64,000 bases of DNA from Natrialba sp. SSL1 (GTDB taxonomy: Archaea; Halobacteriota; Halobacteria; Halobacteriales; Natrialbaceae): contig NZ_MASN01000036.1 in assembly GCF_001861355.1 (NCBI RefSeq), forward strand, positions 36,021 to 100,020, in the 5' to 3' direction. The notes below the pieces were generated by a model. It searched no databases. It was not told where the DNA came from and saw nothing but the letters and a program-made list of their open reading frames with translations. This document shows, piece after piece, positions 60,353 through 64,000 of this stretch. The translations under genes and the position numbers were made by a program. Position 1 is the first letter of the stretch. Every line of letters begins with the position of its first letter.

Positions 60353-61678
60353 CTAGTTCGCCACCGTGGCTGGCTCGACCGCGGCGATCGAGTCCTCGAG
60401 GAGATCGGTTGCGATCTCGAGTTCCCGGTCGCGTACGTCGAGTGGCGGGAGCAGTCGCAGCGTTTTCTTCCCACAGCCGAGGGTGAGCAGGCCGCGCTGG
60501 AGCGCAGCCTCTACGACCTCGTCGCGCCGCTCGGCGGTGTCGAACTCGATCGCACCCATAAGCCCGAGGCCGCGAACGTCGTCGACGACGTCCTCGTGGC
60601 TCTCTTTGACATCGGTGAGGAGGTCGACGAGCAGCGTGCCCTGCTTTGCAGCGTGGGCAATCAGGTCGTGTTCCTCGATTGCGGCGAGGGTGAGCGTCCC
60701 TTGCATCGAGGCGATGATATCGCCGGCACCCCAGGTCGAGGAGAGTCGGGCCTCCTCGTCGGGGAAGAGTTCCTCGCGCGAAATCGTTGCACCGACGCGG
60801 AGCGCCTTGGCGCTGGTGATCACGTCCGGTTCGAACTCGTAGTGGTCCGATGCCCACATCTCACCGGTGCGGCCGACGCCGGTCTGGATCTCGTCGGCGA
60901 TCAACGGAATGTCGTGTTCTGTACAGAGGGCGGACACCTCGCGCATGAACTCGTCGTCGGGGACGCGGTAGCCGCCTTCGCCCTGGACCGGTTCGAGGAT
61001 GAGGAACGCGACCTGCTCCGGCGGGATGTGGCCGCTCTTGGGGTCGAGTTTCTCGCGCAGGCGCTCGATGCCGTCGATGCTGGGAGGGACGTCGTGAATC
61101 CCGCTGATCTCGGGGAAGTCGCGCCGGTGAACCGACTTCGAGCGGTTCAACGAGAGCGCGCCGAGGGTCCGGCCGTGGAAGGCCCCCTCGAACGTCAGCC
61201 CGTACTTCGGCTGCTCGCAGTTGTCGTAACAGAGTTTGATCGCGTTCTCGACCGCTTCCGCCCCGGAGTTCGAGAGGAAGACGGTGTCCATGTCGTAGTG
61301 GTCCGTGATGTCCGTCAGTGTGTTCATCAGCTGGGCAGGCCCGGGCAGTTCGGCGTCGTCTGGCGAACCGCCAGTGCTGACGTAGAAGTCCTGGCCGGCG
61401 ATTTTGAGCGGGTCGACGAGGTCGAACTCCTCGAACTTCTCCATCAGGAGCGGGTTGTTGTACCCGAGTGGTGCCGCGGCCACGTGACTCGTGAAATCGA
61501 GCAGGACGTTGCCGTCGGGGTCCGTACAGAACGGCCCCTCCGCGTCGGCAGTAATATCCCAGACGAAATCGTAGACGTACGTGCTCGTGGCTGCCGCTTG
61601 CTGGTGATACTCGACCCACTCAGATGCAGCCGGACCTGGCAGTTGCGATACACTCGGCTCTGCTGTCTCGCGTCGCAT
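60353..61678 (-). CDS. Class III aminotransferase (ornithine / 4-aminobutyrate type)
   Basis: The 441-residue PLP enzyme has SNSGAEAVENAIKLC, FHGRTLGALSLNRSK, IADEIQTGVGRTGEMWA (PLP Asp) and the Schiff-base Lys in SAKALRVG, as in acetylornithine, ornithine and GABA aminotransferases. Placed beside an arginase gene, ornithine delta-aminotransferase is the most likely role, giving glutamate semialdehyde. A TATA-like CTTAAAATA (61701-61709) is centred 27 bp before the ATG, supporting a leaderless start. GABA transaminase is an alternative. Confidence 0.92.
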   Translation of the reverse strand: MRRETAEPSVSQLPGPAASEWVEYHQQAAATSTYVYDFVWDITADAEGPFCTDPDGNVLLDFTSHVAAAPLGYNNPLLMEKFEEFDLVDPLKIAGQDFYVSTGGSPDDAELPGPAQLMNTLTDITDHYDMDTVFLSNSGAEAVENAIKLCYDNCEQPKYGLTFEGAFHGRTLGALSLNRSKSVHRRDFPEISGIHDVPPSIDGIERLREKLDPKSGHIPPEQVAFLILEPVQGEGGYRVPDDEFMREVSALCTEHDIPLIADEIQTGVGRTGEMWASDHYEFEPDVITSAKALRVGATISREELFPDEEARLSSTWGAGDIIASMQGTLTLAAIEEHDLIAHAAKQGTLLVDLLTDVKESHEDVVDDVRGLGLMGAIEFDTAERRDEVVEAALQRGLLTLGCGKKTLRLLPPLDVRDRELEIATDLLEDSIAAVEPATVAN

Positions 61679-61700
61679 GCATGGTGGTTGTCACCGGGGG

Positions 61701-61709
61701 GCTTAAAAT
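61701..61709 (-). promoter_or_regulatory. TATA box of the class III aminotransferase gene
   Basis: CTTAAAATA (minus strand TATTTTAAG) is centred 27 bp upstream of the ATG at 61678. It gives the aminotransferase a promoter separate from the arginase gene upstream. Confidence 0.6.
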
Positions 61710-61778
61710 AGGTGGATTTTCCGGACTGACTGCAATCAAACACAAATCGATAGCAGAACAGCCAGCCAGCACACACGC

Positions 61779-62768
61779 CTACAGAATTCGCTTCCCGAAC
61801 GCACTGGCCGCAAGTTCCGCTGCAACCTCCGCCGTCTGATTATCTCGGTCGAGGATCGGGTTCACCTCGACCACATCCATCGACCGGAGGATGTCTGCCT
61901 CGCGGTCGCGCTCGGCGACTAACTCGAGTGCGGCGTGAGCTTCGCGGTAGTCGACGCCGCCGCGGACGGGGGTGCCGACGCCCGGGACGACCGTCGGGTC
62001 GAGCCAGTCCAGATCGAGGCTTACGTGGATTCCGTCGACGCCGTCGGTGGCGATTTCGAGTGCGTCTTCGACGACCGCAGTGATGCCGCGCTCGTCGATC
62101 TCGCGCATGGTGAAGACGGTCGCCTCGCTCTCACGCAGTGCTGCTCGTTCTTCCTCGTCGAGACGACGGATGCCGACGAGGACCGTGTTTTCCTCGCTGA
62201 CGGCGTCCGTGTCGGCCCAGTCGAGATCGGCGAACGAGCCGCGGCCGTGGGCGGCCGCGAGGGGCATGCCGTGGACGTTTCCGCTTGGCGAGGTCGCGGG
62301 CGTGTTGTAGTCGCCGTGGGCGTCGAACCAGATGACGCCGATCCCGTCGTCCGCGTGGCGGCCGGCACCGAACATCGATCCCATCGCGACTGCGTGGTCG
62401 CCGCCGAGGACGAGCGGTGTTGCGCCGTCGTCGATCGTCGTCGCGACGGCGTCCGCGAGCGTGGCCGTTACCTCGCCGATCTCGTCGAGGTATTTCGCGT
62501 TCGACGCTGCCCCGGAGTCGTCCGCGTTGGACGCGGGCGAACTCGTCTCGAGTCGCGGGACCTCGAGGTCGCCATCGTCGACACAGCCGACGCCGGCGGT
62601 ATCGAGTTCGGCGGAGATATCCGCGTAGCGGATCGCCGAGGGCCCCATGTCGACGCCGCGGCGGTTCGCTCCCAGATCGAGCGGCACGCCGAGCAGTCGT
62701 GCGGTGTGGGTCGTGTCCTGGTCGCCGTTTGTTCCCGAAGCAGCGCCGGTGTCATCTTCAGCGCTCAT
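61779..62768 (-). CDS. Arginase/agmatinase-family ureohydrolase (likely arginase)
   Basis: The 329-residue protein is a binuclear manganese ureohydrolase. All six metal ligands are present: His125 (GGDHA), Asp149, His151 and Asp153 (FDAHGD), Asp252 and Asp254 (SLDLDWLDP). The substrate loop SPSGNVHGMPLA and GVGTPVRGG are of the arginase kind (agmatinases differ here). An acidic, low-complexity insertion (about 72-92) is halophilic. It would split arginine to ornithine and urea; the next gene on the same strand could use ornithine. A TATA-like ATATATGA (about 62869-62876) lies 100 bp upstream, so its mRNA may have a leader. Confidence 0.92.
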   Translation of the reverse strand: MSAEDDTGAASGTNGDQDTTHTARLLGVPLDLGANRRGVDMGPSAIRYADISAELDTAGVGCVDDGDLEVPRLETSSPASNADDSGAASNAKYLDEIGEVTATLADAVATTIDDGATPLVLGGDHAVAMGSMFGAGRHADDGIGVIWFDAHGDYNTPATSPSGNVHGMPLAAAHGRGSFADLDWADTDAVSEENTVLVGIRRLDEEERAALRESEATVFTMREIDERGITAVVEDALEIATDGVDGIHVSLDLDWLDPTVVPGVGTPVRGGVDYREAHAALELVAERDREADILRSMDVVEVNPILDRDNQTAEVAAELAASAFGKRIL

Positions 62769-62929
62769 CCAAGCTCACCCACCGTTCGTGGCCGGTCTCG
62801 TGCTGGTCGCAGGTCCGTTGGCTGTCTCTGCTCGAACATAGCTACTGTCAGAATTTCCGGGCGAGGGTCATATATCTCTTTGCAAATTCGGGACGAGTCG
62901 GCTATCAGGTAGGGTCGGACCCACCCGCT

Positions 62930-63748
62930 TCAACTGTCGAATCGTGCCGTTTCGAGGTTGACCTCGATCAGATTCGCCGTTTCCATCACCCGCTCGGGCA
63001 TCGCCGTTCGGAACCGGTCGTCCTTCAGCCGACTCGTCGGTGCCGTCACGCTGACCGCGCCGACGACGGTCTCGTCCGGACCAAGCACGGGCGCACCAAC
63101 CGCACGCATCCCGCGAATTTCTTCCTCGTCGTTGAGCGCGTAGCCCCGCTCGCGAATATCAGCGAGCGTCTCACGGAGTTCGGCCGCGTCCGTAATCGTG
63201 TTCGCTGTCTGGCGTTCGAACTCCTGGTTCGCGATGATCTCGTCGCGCCGATTTGCGGGCACGTGCGCGAGAATTGCCTTTCCTGCCGCCGTGTCGTGGA
63301 GATGCTGGGGCGTCTCGCGCATCCGGAGATGGTAATCCATCGCGACCGCGAACTCCCCGCGACTCTCGTAGAGCACCGTCTCACGGCCTCGCTCCTCGCC
63401 GATCAGGTGGGCGTACTCGCCCGTCCGCTCTGCGAGTTCGTCGACCTCGCTGTGGCCGGCCATGTAGAGGTCGGTCTCGTTCCGAACGTGCTCGCCGAGC
63501 GCGATAAACTGAAAGCTCAGCCGGTACTCTCCGTCCTCTCTCGTGACGAACCCACACTCGACCAGCGTCTGCAGATAGGTGTGGACCGTTCCCTTGGTCA
63601 ACTCGAGTTCCCGCGAGATTTCGGCGAGACTGCCACCCTGGTGTTGTTTGATAACGTCGATAACCGTCGCTGCTGTGCGCACCGATTTGATCTGGCGCGG
63701 TCCGTCGCGTTCGTCCTCGGCCCCGTTCCCGGGCGACCCGGCTGTCAT
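62930..63748 (-). CDS. IclR-family regulator
   Basis: The 272-residue protein has a disordered start (about 1-20), a winged helix (SVRTAATVIDVIKQHQGGSLAEIS, KGTVHTYLQTLVECGF) and an IclR effector domain ending RTAMPERVMETANLIEVNLETARF. ATG at 63748 was preferred because TTAAAG (63773-63778) sits 27 bp upstream; ATG at 63754 and GTG at 63757 are alternatives. It lies between arginase and an aldehyde dehydrogenase, all on the minus strand, and may regulate this amino-acid catabolic group. Confidence 0.9.
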   Translation of the reverse strand: MTAGSPGNGAEDERDGPRQIKSVRTAATVIDVIKQHQGGSLAEISRELELTKGTVHTYLQTLVECGFVTREDGEYRLSFQFIALGEHVRNETDLYMAGHSEVDELAERTGEYAHLIGEERGRETVLYESRGEFAVAMDYHLRMRETPQHLHDTAAGKAILAHVPANRRDEIIANQEFERQTANTITDAAELRETLADIRERGYALNDEEEIRGMRAVGAPVLGPDETVVGAVSVTAPTSRLKDDRFRTAMPERVMETANLIEVNLETARFDS

Positions 63749-63827
63749 ATCCATCACTACGCGAGGATCGCCTTAAAGTTTGCAGATATCAAATACCAGA
63801 GCGGGTCGCCCGAGGTGGTTGGTGACC

Positions 63828-64000
63828 TCAGTCGTCTCGGGTGACGATGTCAGCCGAGAGGCCCTGTGCCATCTCGATCTCTTTCGAGTTGTTCATCGTC
63901 CACGCAGTTCGCTCGGTAACGGCCTCGATGGCCTCACGAGCCGATGGGTAGCCGTTGCCAGACTTCTTGACGCCTCCGAATGGCAGCTGGACCTCTGCGC
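63828..64000 (-). CDS. Aldehyde dehydrogenase, C-terminal end (5' part outside window)
   Basis: Only the last 56 codons are present, read leftward to a TGA at 63828-63830. The segment LPFGGVKKSGNGYPSAREA is the conserved C-terminal oligomer motif of NAD(P)-dependent aldehyde dehydrogenases, followed by TAWTMNNSKEIEMAQGL. The substrate cannot be told from this piece; with arginase and aminotransferase beside it, a semialdehyde is plausible. Confidence 0.88.
   Translation of the reverse strand, partial: AEVQLPFGGVKKSGNGYPSAREAIEAVTERTAWTMNNSKEIEMAQGLSADIVTRDD

Overview
The window reads as chromosome of an extremely halophilic archaeon (class Halobacteria, most like the Natrialbales). Signs of this are high GC with CTCGAG-rich coding sequence, strongly acidic proteins, twin-arginine secretion signals, TATA boxes about 27 bp before start codons (leaderless transcripts), and archaeal or haloarchaeal families: Pelota, RqcH/NFACT, TrmB, HTH-10 and DUF7344-like regulators, R2-like oxidase, and a methylmalonyl-CoA mutase large subunit without its B12 domain. 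No rRNA, tRNA, CRISPR array or intact insertion sequence was recognised. About 60 protein genes are supported; two are cut by the window ends.

Layout. 1-3.6 kb: ribosome rescue genes (3' end of rqcH, then pelA) with an unexpected Tat-exported peptidoglycan-type amidase between them. 3.6-8.7 kb: TrmB regulator overlapping a large RND/MMPL exporter, and an MBL-fold hydrolase. 8.8-16.3 kb: class V aminotransferase, YchF/OLA1 GTPase preceded by an 11-bp tandem array, CstA carrier, and an ArsA-like ATPase with a small partner gene. 16.4-26.3 kb: a large secreted acidic protein, CobW metallochaperone, DUF7344-type regulator, VOC dioxygenase-like protein, SRPBCC protein, membrane-fused spermidine-synthase-like enzyme, and an Ntn linear-amide hydrolase. 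26.4-37.6 kb: lipid/CoA genes (HSDL2-like SDR, acyl-CoA synthetase, R2lox oxidase, HTH-10 regulator, SDR), class III aminotransferase, threonine synthase, UspA.

37.6-52.8 kb is a catabolic island: an SDR-cupin-fumarylacetoacetase-fold operon, an IclR regulator, a LarA-type nickel-pincer racemase/epimerase homologue, two enolase-superfamily enzymes, an MFS carrier, a CaiB/BaiF CoA-transferase, a TAXI-TRAP transporter and a D-2-hydroxyacid dehydrogenase. The same palindrome, TTCCG-N5-CGGAA, precedes both the IclR gene and the SDR operon. The best reading is a pathway for an imported (sugar or hydroxy) acid: epimerisation, dehydration, oxidation to a diketo acid, and hydrolytic C-C cleavage. This is the strongest candidate for an undescribed system here.

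53.2-60.2 kb: acyl-CoA/propionate metabolism (methylmalonyl-CoA mutase, 3-hydroxyacyl-CoA dehydrogenase, acyl-CoA dehydrogenase, two crotonase-fold enzymes of different catalytic type, IclR). 60.3-64 kb: arginase, a class III (ornithine/GABA type) aminotransferase, an IclR regulator and the end of an aldehyde dehydrogenase, together suggesting arginine/ornithine catabolism.
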